A DNA stretch of 64,000 bases from Globomyces pollinis-pini. Taxonomy: Eukaryota; Chytridiomycota; Chytridiomycetes; Rhizophydiales; Globomycetaceae. Positions 13,935 through 25,512 of this stretch are shown piece by piece. The DNA lies in contig MU621144.1 in NCBI GenBank assembly GCA_025399215.1, positions 17,344 to 81,343 of the forward strand. Reading direction: 5' to 3'. The notes beneath the pieces are model-generated. The model searched no databases. It was not told the origin of the DNA and saw only the letters and a list, made by a program, of their open reading frames with translations. Each line of letters starts with the position of its first letter. Position 1 is the stretch's first letter. The translations under genes were made by a program, and so were the position numbers.

Positions 13935-14849
13935 ATGCGAATTGAAAAACAAATTTTTACTCCCATGATTGACAATTTACCAGTTGAAATTCAATTACAA
14001 ATTTCTTGTTACTTGAATTACCATGATTATCACCATCTTCGTTTGGCTTCAAATTTAATGTCAATTCCTAAAATACCTTCCTTAATTTGGGATTCTTACT
14101 TGTCTTCTACTAACTCTTTATTAAATATTGGTATCACTAACATCAATGATTTATTATCACTGAAATGGGATTCCATTCAAAATGATCATTTAGAAACTTT
14201 ATACAATCATCATCAAACTAACCTTTTATGTAAATATATCACTAAAAATTTAAATTCAATTTCAATGGATATTCAATACGAATTGTTTTTTAGATCTTGT
14301 ATTGATGGAAATTCAATACTTTTATCAACTCTTTTATTGAATACAAATTTAGATCCATCAGCTAGTGATAATTTTGCAATTCGACGAAAATCAAATATCA
14401 AATATTCATCTGCAATTCAAGAGTACTTATCCGTAGATCCATTAGCTGATGATATCAATGATGGAATTTGTTTTGCAGCAACATCTGGACATAGTCATTG
14501 TTTATCCATACTACTTCAAAATGATCGATTGAAAATGAAGAATGTAAATGATGGATATTGGTGTGCTGCTGCATATGGACATTTGGATTGTTTACAAATT
14601 CTACTAGATGATAAAAGAACAAATCCATGTGGTGATCATCATTTCAATTCGGCAGTAAGAAAGGCGGCTGAAAATGGACATGCTGATTGTTTGGCTTTAC
14701 TCTTATCGGATCCTCGAGTCGATCCGGCCATACACGATAATTACCCTCTCCTTTTGGCATTGAAAAATAGACATTTGGATTGTATTCGATTGTTGGAAAA
14801 TGATAGTCGAGTGATAGAAGCATTTGATACTGATACTGGTTTCTTTTGA
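13935..14849 (+). CDS. F-box-like ankyrin-repeat protein (small)
   Basis: Intronless, 304 aa. The N-terminus NLPVEIQLQISCYLNYHDY resembles an F-box helix pair and matches the start of the larger ankyrin protein at 38.7-40.3 kb. C-terminal repeats follow the same pattern: AATSGHSHCLSILLQNDR, AAYGHLDCLQILLDDKRTNP, AAENGHADCLALLLSDPRVDP, about four or five units. It most likely recruits targets to an SCF complex or is a scaffold. Such families are expanded in chytrid-like fungi, and partner choice cannot be read from sequence. Confidence 0.7.
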   Translation: MRIEKQIFTPMIDNLPVEIQLQISCYLNYHDYHHLRLASNLMSIPKIPSLIWDSYLSSTNSLLNIGITNINDLLSLKWDSIQNDHLETLYNHHQTNLLCKYITKNLNSISMDIQYELFFRSCIDGNSILLSTLLLNTNLDPSASDNFAIRRKSNIKYSSAIQEYLSVDPLADDINDGICFAATSGHSHCLSILLQNDRLKMKNVNDGYWCAAAYGHLDCLQILLDDKRTNPCGDHHFNSAVRKAAENGHADCLALLLSDPRVDPAIHDNYPLLLALKNRHLDCIRLLENDSRVIEAFDTDTGFF

Positions 14850-15118
14850 TTTTTAGATCCACTTCAACGATAAACAATTTCAATCACCTTCAGAGTTTAC
14901 TTCTTAATCTTGTTTTAATAAACGTTTCTTTAAATATTAATTATGCTTGAATTTGCAAGTATTTATTACTCAATAACTTGATGGTAGTCAATAAAGATCA
15001 AGTACATTCAACAGCTTGTTCATTTAAACAACACATCATTGGCTAATATACCGCTTTCATTCAATCTAATTTTTGTGTGACTTTGTTCATCGTTTAACTA
15101 TTTTTCCTTTCCTTTGGA

Positions 15119-16689
15119 ATGTTTGGAGCGGTGGACGAAGGAAGTGCGAAAGTGAGTTCAGTAGTGTATTATCTATCGGTTTTGGCTGTATTTGGAGCTA
15201 CAGTTGTTTCCATTTATACCATATTCCTCCATTTGAAAAATTATAGAAGACCGGATCTTCAACGACTGACAATTCGGATTCTTATCATGTATTATACAAA
15301 TATTGGTTGTTGATGGTATAGGATTCCTATCTATGGAATTGCTTCCTTGATCAGTTTATCCTCTCGTTATTTGTCTTTCTTTATTGACACCATCAGGGAT
15401 ATTTACGAAGTATACCATTATATACAGTTTGATTTTCATTTAGGCCTTTGTTATCTATTCCTTCTTTATCCTACTGATAAATTATTTGAATGGTGAACGA
15501 GCATTGTTGGACTTGATTCAAAATCGACTAAGAATTCATCATTTGTTTCCATTCAACTATTGTTTTCGACCAATATTGGTATGGTTTATTGATTTGATGT
15601 TGTAGGTTGGTGATCCTGATAATTTTCTGCTTATCAAGCAAGGTGTCTTACAGTTTGTTATTCTAAAGCCAATTATTGGTGTTTTCATTATGGGGTTGAA
15701 GATATTTGATTTATATGATGAAGGGTATATTGCTTGGGATTCTTCTTACTTGTGGTTATCTTTGATATACAATGCAAGTGTGTGTACTGCCATGTATTGT
15801 TTGGTACTCTTTTATTATCAATGTTCACACGATTTAAAACCATATCGGTATTTGATCTTTATTGACTAAAATCATAGTCCAATGCCAAAGTTCATTTGTG
15901 TTAAATCCCTCATTTTTTTGACTTTTTGGTAATAGAAAGATCAAGCTAATTATTTTAGGCAAGGATTATTAGTATCGTTTCTAGTTTGGGCTGGTGTTAT
16001 CAGAGAGAGTAAGTATTTTTGTAAATCTCAATCTTTTTTTAGAAGGGACTGAATATTCCACACACAACATATCACAGGCATATCAAGATGCCCTTTTGTG
16101 CCTCGAAATGCCATTTTTTGCTTGGTTGCATTGGTATGCATTTCCTTGGACAGACTACGATACTTCTCGATTGTCCTCTCGACTTCAAGTATATTATGCA
16201 TTTAGAGATTGTATGGGAATGCATGATATTGTAGTTGATACTCGCGAAACCTTTTCAAATGTTCTTCCAAAGTTTAATTCCTCTAATAATTATGGTGTTT
16301 ATCTGGATGACGATGAAGTATTACCATTCAATAGACCGCAAAGTAGTCGATATTTGAATTCCACTATACCATTGGAGTTTGAACTAGATTCCACTGAAGA
16401 AATAGATTATGAAAATGCACGAGGATTAACTTTTGGAGATGGTCATTATCCCGTTATACATGAACATCATCAACATCCACCAGAAGTTCAAGATCGTATC
16501 CGTAAGAATGCAACAGAGTTTTATGAAAGAGTTCGGGCTAGTCAAGAATTACAACCAAGTGCATCATCGTCACTTCGAACATCAGCATCCGATTTATGGA
16601 ACTTGGATGATACGAGTGACCAAGTACCATTAACTATTACACCTCACCAATCACCATCTAAAACTGGGAAAGGGAAAGGGCGAGTCTAA
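15119..16689 (+). CDS. HFL1: TMEM184/Hfl1 family membrane protein (organic solute transporter alpha-like)
   Basis: About 460 aa, seven exons with introns of about 27-34 nt. The joined sequence shows LKNYRRPDLQRL, IRILMIPIYGIASLISL, DTIRDIYEAFVIYSF, NYLNGE, LQFVILKPIIGV and PFFAWLHWYAFPW, the signature of the OST-alpha/TMEM184/Hfl1 family with seven TM helices. In fission yeast the family member Hfl1 sits on the vacuole and binds Atg8. A hydrophilic tail of about 190 residues is rich in Ser and ends in a basic KTGKGKGRV. I see no clear canonical Atg8-interaction motif in it. Confidence 0.85.
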
Positions 16690-16900
16690 TATAAAGTGTT
16701 TTGTAAAGATGACTGTTTATAACAAACTAAACTGAGCATCGTGAGTCTTTTACCCTAAGTCCCATGTATGGATGAGGTTCATTTCTATTACACAAGTGTA
16801 TGTATGAGGTTCGTATATGGATAATGTATTGTGTGTTGTGAAGCGAGTTTAATTTTTTATTGAATTTTTATGCTCAAAGAGAATTTAAACTTTAACTTTA

Positions 16901-19900
16901 ATGACGAGATTTAAAGGAAAAAGGTAACGAGAATCACTAATTAAGAATCAGTTTAACTACAAAAAATAAACAAAATATACTAAAATGGATTAAAGAAAAT
17001 CATTCAGATTTAAATGATATCATACATGAAGCAATTCATATCCAATTATCTTCTTTATCAAAAAATAAAGCTTCACTACAATTCGTATTTCAAGTTGCAA
17101 AAGAATTGATTGAATATCATCATTGGGTTATATTCGATCATTATCTGGAATTCATTCAAAATTGTATTAAAAAACAAAAAGAATTCATTGGTCCAATGAT
17201 GGTGGAATTCCTTTACGTTTTATCAAATAACTCTATAGATCAGGTTGAATTAAAAAGTTGTTTTGGAACATTATTACAAACAGTTGCTGAATTAATTTCA
17301 AAATGTCAATCAAATAAGAATTTAATTTATCATGAAATTAAATTACTTCAATGGTTTGTTAAGATACTACCAGAATTACAAGGTAAATTATATTCATCAT
17401 AATTTGATGATAGATATGGATTCTCAACTTCAAGTTGTTGCTGTACTATTTCGATTGACTCCTATTAACCAAACTGCTAAACAAGAATTTTTTAGTAAAA
17501 TTGGACTTGACCCCACATTTGATACCATTGGGTAATTGGAATTCCATATTTTAACTTTTTTTAAAAGTTCTACTTATTTTCAAAGAGTTAATTTTAGTCG
17601 GATTTATTTTTTAGGATGCACGATTATGGTTAACTAAAGCAAATCAATCCAAATCTCAGAGTGAATCATTTATAGATAGTACACAAGTTGTTGGTGGTGG
17701 TCCAAGAATTCCATTGTCGTTATCAGTAAACAGTCTTCAATTAGTATTTAAAGATGGTCAAACTATAGTATTTCATATGATATTTTTTATTTTCTATTAG
17801 GATTGTCAAATGATAGATCCACAAGCTTGTATTTTTATAGATTGTAATTTGTTATCAATTGTGATTCCTGACTATAATTTGAATTTGAATTCAACGATAT
17901 CTGTATATTTGTAATGATTAAACTTAGAATATATTTCCAATTAACTTGCCATATGGACATATCGAATGTTGGGGTCATCGTCATGATGACAATACAATTC
18001 TTGTCACTTTACAATTACAATCTCAAAATTCACAATTATCAATGATAAAATTTCATCTGGAATCATCACCGTTTGGTATAAACCTCTATCACTCACAAAT
18101 AGCCATATTGAAACGAATACTGGAGTATAATGAAGTGGTATGTGATTTGAATTATTGATTAGTAGATGCATATAGAAGAAAAAGTCTCCAGTGTTTCATT
18201 ACAATTGGCTATCGAACCATCTGAAGCAACGCAAGATGTGAATGAAGTTTCTTATCGATTTCGAAATGAAGATTGGAATCAATTTTTAGATTTAGATGCA
18301 ATTACTCCTATTCAATTGAACGGATCACAATCTCATATTAACCTACCATATCAATTTTCAGATTCACTTCAAATCAGTCAAAGTAGTTTTGTTAGACATG
18401 CTTCAGACAATTCTTTACCTCCAGCAGGCCAACAGAAGCCAATGAAAGTCTCACCAATCATTGGGAAATCAACTACACAACCCGAAAAGAACTCCAAACA
18501 ACTTGCTTCTGGCGTAGTAACACATGCAGAAGTGAATGGAAAGATATTTCAATCGGATGTTGGTGTATCGGGTATAGGTGAATCTGAACGGCATATTATC
18601 TCCCCTCCTGTTGATATTGTTTTAGACAGCCAATCTTCATTGCAATCCAGTGAATATAAAGTAATCGCCTTTGAATTTGATTTTAGGATACGTCTTTTAT
18701 AAATAAAGAAGACTCTGATAAGGAAAACAAAGATCCAGCTATACCGATTCATCCAAGAAAGACTTTCAAACATGAAGATCTTCAAAGTCCACCACATTCA
18801 CCCATAGTTAGCCACCACCAACCAGCAAATAATAACCAGACAAACAAAAAGGGAAAGGGTAAGTCTAGGAAGAGTGATGTTGTTGAGCCGATGGAATCAA
18901 AGAGACGAAGGATATCTAAAGTATTATTTCACCATGACATTGGTTCAGAATCATTGTTTTCGACATCATCTGAAGACTTTTCTGAACCAATCAGAAGCAA
19001 GCGAAGATTGAATGTGGGCAAACAAATAAAATCAGTCAAAATCAGTTCTCGCAATCAAAATCAGAGCCGCAGTAAAGCGATGATAGAGAATGATACATCC
19101 GATAAAAAGATTCAGGTGGAATCCACAGCAAGCAGTACAAACATGAAGGTATCATTGGAACGCTTGCCTAAAGTATTATCAAAATCAAAAGATCAATTAC
19201 AAAAGAAACCTACAGAACGACATGGTTTGCCAATGAAAGCCGTATTCCCTTCCTACAATACAAACATCTCTGCAACAAAAAAACTTGATGGGACTCCAGA
19301 ACCAAAACAACCTCAAATTGACACTATTCGATTAAGACCACTGTCAGAGATTGTAAAGCAAAGGTCCAATAGCTTTAAGGATCTTTTACAATTTTCCAAC
19401 AAGAGTAGCCTTCTGAAAACATTACGACTTGACAGCAATAGCGAAAAGAATGCTTTGAAAAACCCGATCAGACCACATAAGCAAATCAAGGAAGGGATTT
19501 CCAAGAATGACGGTCTTCCAGGTAATGCGTGTACATCTCATATTTTTAGACGAATCAATCCCAATTTCCACACCTACAAGAGTAAGGACTCATCAAGTGA
19601 TACTCCCAAAACCTCACCGAAACACGCCATTAAGTTCAACCAAGGTAAATCTTCAGAGCCCCCATAAAGTTGAACATTCAAAACTAAGACGACATTGGAC
19701 CAAACAAGTAAATCTTGACAAAATCACAAAAGAATTTGATATAGTAAGTAATATACAGAATTATTCACTCCTAGATGTACAAGTCATTCGTCAATCGAAC
19801 TCTGAACTCAATAGATGAAGAGATTTCAAAAGTGGAAAGGGAAGGCGAAGTCATACAACACGCGAAACATGCCGTTCAAATGTATATTGATAGGACTTCG

Positions 19901-19942
19901 CAATTCCAGTTAGCTTTAAAAGAGGTAGAATTGGGGATGTAG
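16901..19942 (+). CDS. Candidate SYCP2/Red1-like meiotic chromosome axis protein
   Basis: About 917 aa. The first exon is tiny (MTRFKGK) and is followed by a 22-nt intron at 16924-16945. Ten introns in all were placed. The N-terminal third is helical then beta-rich. Two blocks resemble SYCP2: DSQLQVVAVLFRLTP (human DYDLQVGIVEALCRMT) and FQRDARLWLTKANQS (human FETDCRIFLNLVNG), in the same order and spacing, followed by a PH-like stretch with CWGHRHDDNTILVTLQL. A long Ser/Lys-rich region follows, with QSPPHSPIV-type phosphosites. The C-terminus is a coiled coil from about NRTLNSIDEEISKVE to the end. This ARM, PH-like, disordered, coiled-coil layout is that of Red1/SYCP2/ASY3 axis cores, which load HORMA proteins in meiosis. 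Sequence similarity is modest. Confidence 0.5.
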
Positions 19943-20016
19943 TGATGGGTTGAGTTGAAATTTTCTTGAATATATTTTTTGCATATCAGACTTTAAAACA
20001 AAATAATTAGGACAAC

Positions 20017-23000
20017 ATGAGCATCGAAGCGCAAGTTGAGCAGGTGAGCGAGTAATGCTGACTTCAGGCGTTGAATAATATGTATTCAAACAGGACCGAT
20101 GTTGATAAAAAGCAATATGAGAAATTCTTGATGGATTATCAGTCAAGTCCACAAACTTGGAGGCATTCACTAGGACTTTTGTCATCTAAAGTAGGATTCC
20201 ATCTCTGACTTTAGTCTCACAATGCTCAATTTTTTGGAGCTCAATCTTTGTATACAAATTTACATCGCGATTCAAAAATCATGGATCCTGTTGCTCTCAA
20301 TATGATAGGTCAAGGTCTTATTAATTACCTGCATACAGATGGAAAGAACGCACCAGCATTTGTCACCATCAAAATATGTTTAGCGCTTAGTGTATTTACA
20401 ATTAAATCATTGAACACATTACCAAATGCTATTCAACTCTTCTGTTCTTCAACACAAGACTTGATTAATCAATCAGATCCTCAATTAAGAGAATACTATA
20501 TTGAACTCATTACTCAATACTTGGCCTTTATTCCTGAAGAAGCTTCAAAAGTGAACAGTTCTACTGAAGGGTATTGAGATTTACCAAGTATTAAATCATG
20601 TACTAGAAATTTTGTCAAAATGAAAGTTGCGGAATTTTCACCATTTACATTCTCTTTGGTACTTCCCCTATTTAATGACCCAAGCGGAAAAGTTCAGATC
20701 TCAGCTTTGAATTGCGTTGCTAGTTGGTAAACAATAATTTAACTGATCATTTAAAGGGCAACTTATAGTACAATTCAAATGGAGTAACTTTACACAGTTG
20801 TTTAATCATTAGTACGTTGTTTCCTCTGTTAGATTTAGTTCTTCAAAAGCTACCACAAGTAGATCTCCTTGAAACTACTTCAGATGTGTTAATTACACTA
20901 TTGGGGGACAATAGACTGTCTGGTTTGGAGAAAAATGTTCCTACTAAAATGTTTCCCGTCATTACCAGTGAATTTTTTCAAGAGAAGTTAACAGAGGCAA
21001 TCAATGGTTCGAAATTCTTGTTTTTTATATATTAGAGGAAGATGAATATTTTTTGCTAGCTTTTGCGAAACTATTTTGTAAATTCGGGGAATTATACGTT
21101 GATTTTTTACTTCAAAATGGTCAATCTGTTGCTGTTTTTTATGATATGATGTTAAAACTAACATCTTATAATGGGTCATATCCATCAAATCCAGATATAG
21201 CAGTCAGTGAACTGACCTTTTTCTTCTGGTTTAGTTTTGAAGATGCATTAGATAGTAGTAGTGATCCAAGATCAAAACATAATCAAACCAAGTATACCCT
21301 TACGGAAGGCGAAGGACATCAGATTTTGGCACGACTGTTGGAAGTCTTATTCAATCGAATTAAATATCCTTCAGATGAAGAAGTTGCTGGTTGGAGTGGA
21401 GGTATTAACGATTGAATCTTATTGTGTATAGAAACTAGAGATAAGATTAGAACCCATAGGGTCGAGTGTGGGGATACAACACTATATTGTTATTATAACC
21501 TACAAGACAAAGCATTAAATTTAATCATGAATGTATTCCAAACTGAATTGGATCAACTTCAAAGAAATAGCCAGCTAGGTGTCCAGGTATTGAATCATTT
21601 CGCTGAGTCGGTAGTCTTTAGAGGCCGCCATACTCTGCATGAAATCATTTTCAGAGTCGATATCCAGTGAAGAGGCAGTTTATACACCAATCTTATTCTC
21701 GCAAGAAAATGTTGCAATCATTCAAAATCTTATTAATACCAAGAGAAACGGTTATGCGCAGCTTGAAAAGTCATTTTCTTTATGTATGGGTAATGGATTC
21801 TATTTTCTGATTGGTAAGGAAATTTTTCGGAATGGTTCTGTTCTCAACCGTCTTGTCTACCCACCTGTTTCAATTTTTTATTATCCGAATTAGCAGATTC
21901 TGTTCATCCTATGATTGCTGCCAATTCATTGGTAGAAATTTGTGCAGTATGTCAAGTACATCTTGCTAAATACCCTGATGATATTATGAATTTATGTATG
22001 ACTGCACTCCCAACTGTACAACCACCCATACAAGGACGACTTATTCAAGCATTATCATATGTTATTCAAGCTCTGCCACCCAATGAAGCAACCCCTCGTT
22101 TAAGCTTCATATTAAATGGTATTGTAATTTATAATTCATTTTTTGCTAGGAATTATGGATCAGATTAGTACTACAATGCAATCTTATGAGGTAATGAAGG
22201 GTGAGCTCAAGTGTTAGCGAGAAGGATTAACTGATGCAGTTTATGCGGCTTTGATGATCAATTTAAATTTCTTGAAATCATTTTGTAGAGGCACAGGAGG
22301 CCATCCAATTGATCTAGAAGATTCTGTTCCAAAGAAACCGTTATCAGAAACAGACAAAGCCTTAGGAAGTCGATTTCACTCTCTTTTATCAGTAATCTTG
22401 CAGTTTTGGTTAAATGATAATGTGGTTTTAATGGTAAAAGATCTTGCTCATTGTGGTTTAGGAAGTTTGTATTATTTTAAGAGATTGTCATAGATCTGGA
22501 ATATCTTTTATCGAAGCCCAATTTGGAAATTTTATGCAATTATTAGCTGATACATTTTCCAAAACTCAACAAGCATGTCTGCTTACAACTGCTGCAACTC
22601 TAATACCGACTGCTGATCAAAAAATCACACAAGAAGATATCGAAGTGTTTTCACGATCATGTACATCAATATGTGTATCTTTTGCGACTAACTGTACCAC
22701 AATTACTTATATGGAAAATAACCCTGATGTTGTAGCAGAGTTTTACCAGTATTTAGCATGGTTATTGAAGCGACAAGCTGGGATTGTTTTGCAACTACAG
22801 AATAGTATCATTGAGATAATCTTTGGACAAACTCTTATACAGGGTCTTATGTTGCAAGAAAATTTGGCACTGCAATCTATTCTGAAGTTTTTGGTATATT
22901 AAAATTCTAACTCTCTAGCGAGATTTTGTTAATCTGAACTTTGAAACATCACCTTCGGAGCAATTTGTGAAAAATGTATGGGGAGTCATTTGCGATCCAG

Positions 23001-23376
23001 TAGTTCGACAACTGATACAGGTATAAACAATTTATTGTAGTCTGATTTAAAGGGTATAGGTGGTGGGCATAGCAGTAGTGTGATCCCAAAATTGGGTGAA
23101 ACTCTACTACAACTCATCACACTCTTTCCTACCGAGACACAAAATAGTTTATCGAACTGTTTGCAACAGGTTTGTTACTTGTATACTAACAAGCTCAGGA
23201 TGGATTTCCCACTGCTTTGGTAACAATTGAAGAAAAAGAAGTATTTCTCAAAACTCTCATAGGGTAATTTATTAAAACTTATTGTTAGGATACGTAAAGT
23301 GAAACCATTTAAAGAATGCGTTCGAATGTTTTCGCTTAAATGCCGTGGTCTTTCAAACAACCTTCCTACAATGTAA
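20017..23376 (+). CDS. IPO13: Importin-13-like karyopherin beta
   Basis: Large HEAT-repeat protein (about 900 aa or more) with many short introns. The start is ATG 20017; a 24-nt intron follows after MSIEAQVEQ. Family-specific matches: SPQTWRHSLGLL (IPO13 SPQAWHFSWQLL), YPSDEEVAGWSG (FPSDEEYGFWSS), LLSELADSVHPM (IGALSEWLADHPVM) and the extreme C-terminus KPFKECVRMFSLKCRGL (VKEMVKEFTLLCRGL). Importin-13 is a bidirectional Ran-dependent receptor that imports Ubc9 and Mago-Y14 and exports eIF1A. The region around 21780-21895 could not be joined with confidence and may hide one or two more introns. Confidence 0.82.
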
Positions 23377-23958
23377 TAAAAAATATTAATCATTTTCGAT
23401 TATGAATTATATGAACTTGTACTGTTGAAATTTTTATCAGAATACAAACCAGAAAATAATGTTTGTATGAGAATTCTGCTTCTACAAGATCATTAGCAAT
23501 TCACTATTTTCAATACAAGAAAGATTGTTTAAAACCTTATAAAATCAATGTCTCTGTGGTCTGAAAGGATGATGAACTAAGAATAATCAGAAACAGAGTT
23601 TACAAAGCAAACTCAATATCGTTTCCGTGAGTATTTCGTGTTATTCTGTAGTGTCTTTTACATCTTAATGGTTCAAATGTTATTAATATCCAGTTTCTCT
23701 GTTCAGATAACCTTAAATCGTGGCTTGGTTAACATCGTGTTCTAAAAACTATAGTTGAATTCCACACGTTAGGTCCATGCGGTTAAATTTGTAACAGGCC
23801 CCTCAGATAGCATCATCAATTTGGTCATTTAGAGGCTCTGTAGGCATGTTTTGTAGTGTTTCAGAGTCTACCTGAACTTGTATTTGAGGGGTGTACAAAT
23901 GGTGTGAGCCAACAATTATACAAACGAATAATGAACGTAACAATTCTTGACAACTCGA
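23377..23958. other. Intergenic, no gene seen
   Basis: 582 bp between importin-13 and the 7TM gene. No open frame with motifs and no tRNA-like cloverleaf were recognised. A short frame ends inside the next gene but lacks a start. It presumably holds the importin-13 3' end and the 7TM promoter. Confidence 0.4.
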
Positions 23959-25407
23959 ATGCCAAATTATACTGGTCTAGCACTTTCCCTTTTAGTATTG
24001 CCCTTGGCAATTATAGGGGCCATCTCAGCTATCTGGATCTTACGAAAGAATATACTTCCCGATAATGCTTTCACCAAACTCATTACAACAGTCATTTATT
24101 TTGATCTAGTGGCCAACTTCACGGTTATATTGACTGAATCACAGAATGTCTATGCCGTTCTAATCGCGACAAAACCACAACGAAAGGCAATCTACAACTC
24201 ACCCTTATTCTTTATCCCTTCCAGTTTAACCAGTTCTTTCTTTCATTCAGAACTGTTTTTAAGCACTGTAATCGCCATGGCAACGGTCCAAGTCATCAAT
24301 TTTAAAGGAACATTTTATACAATCAATTGGAAATTGATGATTGCACTTGCTACACTATTTGGTTTGGTAGATTTAGCACTTAGCTTTATGCCATATTTCA
24401 GTTTTGAAATTACAGATATCCTTTCTGTCGTTGAATTGATTGTCGTTACCGTCACTGTGGCGATACAACTACTTGCATGTACACTTTCCGTTCAAGAGTT
24501 AAATAAACAGAAAACAGCTCGTCAAAAGAACCTCACCACCAACACGTTCAAATTAATGGAATATAAACGTCATAAAGCTGATCAGATAATGATGAATTTC
24601 ATTCTATCATTCATGATTTTAAATGCTGCAACTTGGGTTCCATATATCATATCCGGTTTATTATTTTATGCACGTATATGTGGAGATAATTTCATTAATC
24701 AAATATTTTATTTTACATATAATGGAGTAGGAGCAATACGTGGATGTTTACAGGCAATTATCATAAATCGCGCGTATTCCAAAGTTGAATTCACTTCAGA
24801 ACAAGATAATGATAATGAAGATGATGTGAATGATGATAAAAAAAAGAAATCACTTGAAGATGCTACCACTCAAATTCAGATTGATGAAAAGGTCACTAAG
24901 TATGATAATGCATCTACACAAATTGAAATTCTGAATCCATTTCAGAATGAAAGTTTTGGTAGTAATACACCTATTTTGGAAGACGCGGTTCAAGTTAGTA
25001 GTCCTCGTCAACAAATCCCATCTGTTTGGTCTCCAACCACTGATTCCATCAGTTTTAATCGATCAATGAACAGGAAAGTTCGTGTTCGAGTAGTTGATTC
25101 ATTTCTTCCAACATTATCAGGTTCAAATGCATTGAATTATCCTACAAATTCAATTCTTTTGATGAATCAAAACCATCTTTCCAAAATTGATAGTAAAGTA
25201 TTATCTTTGGATTCTCCAACCAGATTCAATTCATTTGTTAGACCTGTATCAATCATCACCCCCAAGTTGGATATGTCCTTTGTTTCTGTTCCCAGGCATA
25301 AAGCAGTTGATGCAATTCGAAATTCTAATCAAAGTTATGCAATCAAGATCGATTCACCATTAGCAACTGGAGATATCTATGACTCATATTTGTATGAGAA
25401 CAAATAA
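23959..25407 (+). CDS. Seven-transmembrane receptor-like protein (putative GPCR)
   Basis: Intronless, 482 aa from ATG 23959. Seven hydrophobic helices are evident in the first 290 residues: near LALSLLVLPLAIIGAISAIW, LITTVIYFDLVANFTVIL, LFLSTVIAMATVQVI, KLMIALATLFGLVDLAL, ELIVVTVTVAIQLLACTL, NFILSFMILNAATWVPYI and FYFTYNGVGAIRGCLQAI. A charged loop (KQKTARQKNLTT) sits before TM6, and TM6 carries a W-x-P-Y pattern as in many GPCRs. The long C-tail of about 190 residues is Ser/Thr-rich with an acidic run (DNDNEDDVNDD) and could be phosphorylated. No ligand family can be assigned. Confidence 0.6.
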   Translation: MPNYTGLALSLLVLPLAIIGAISAIWILRKNILPDNAFTKLITTVIYFDLVANFTVILTESQNVYAVLIATKPQRKAIYNSPLFFIPSSLTSSFFHSELFLSTVIAMATVQVINFKGTFYTINWKLMIALATLFGLVDLALSFMPYFSFEITDILSVVELIVVTVTVAIQLLACTLSVQELNKQKTARQKNLTTNTFKLMEYKRHKADQIMMNFILSFMILNAATWVPYIISGLLFYARICGDNFINQIFYFTYNGVGAIRGCLQAIIINRAYSKVEFTSEQDNDNEDDVNDDKKKKSLEDATTQIQIDEKVTKYDNASTQIEILNPFQNESFGSNTPILEDAVQVSSPRQQIPSVWSPTTDSISFNRSMNRKVRVRVVDSFLPTLSGSNALNYPTNSILLMNQNHLSKIDSKVLSLDSPTRFNSFVRPVSIITPKLDMSFVSVPRHKAVDAIRNSNQSYAIKIDSPLATGDIYDSYLYENK

Positions 25408-25512
25408 TTGGTTTGCCATACCCGATATTCATTAACTTAATGTAAATAAATTTCTATTTTGTAATTTAAGAACCAGTGTAATTGAACACTTATTTTATTG
25501 AATATCTGAGTA

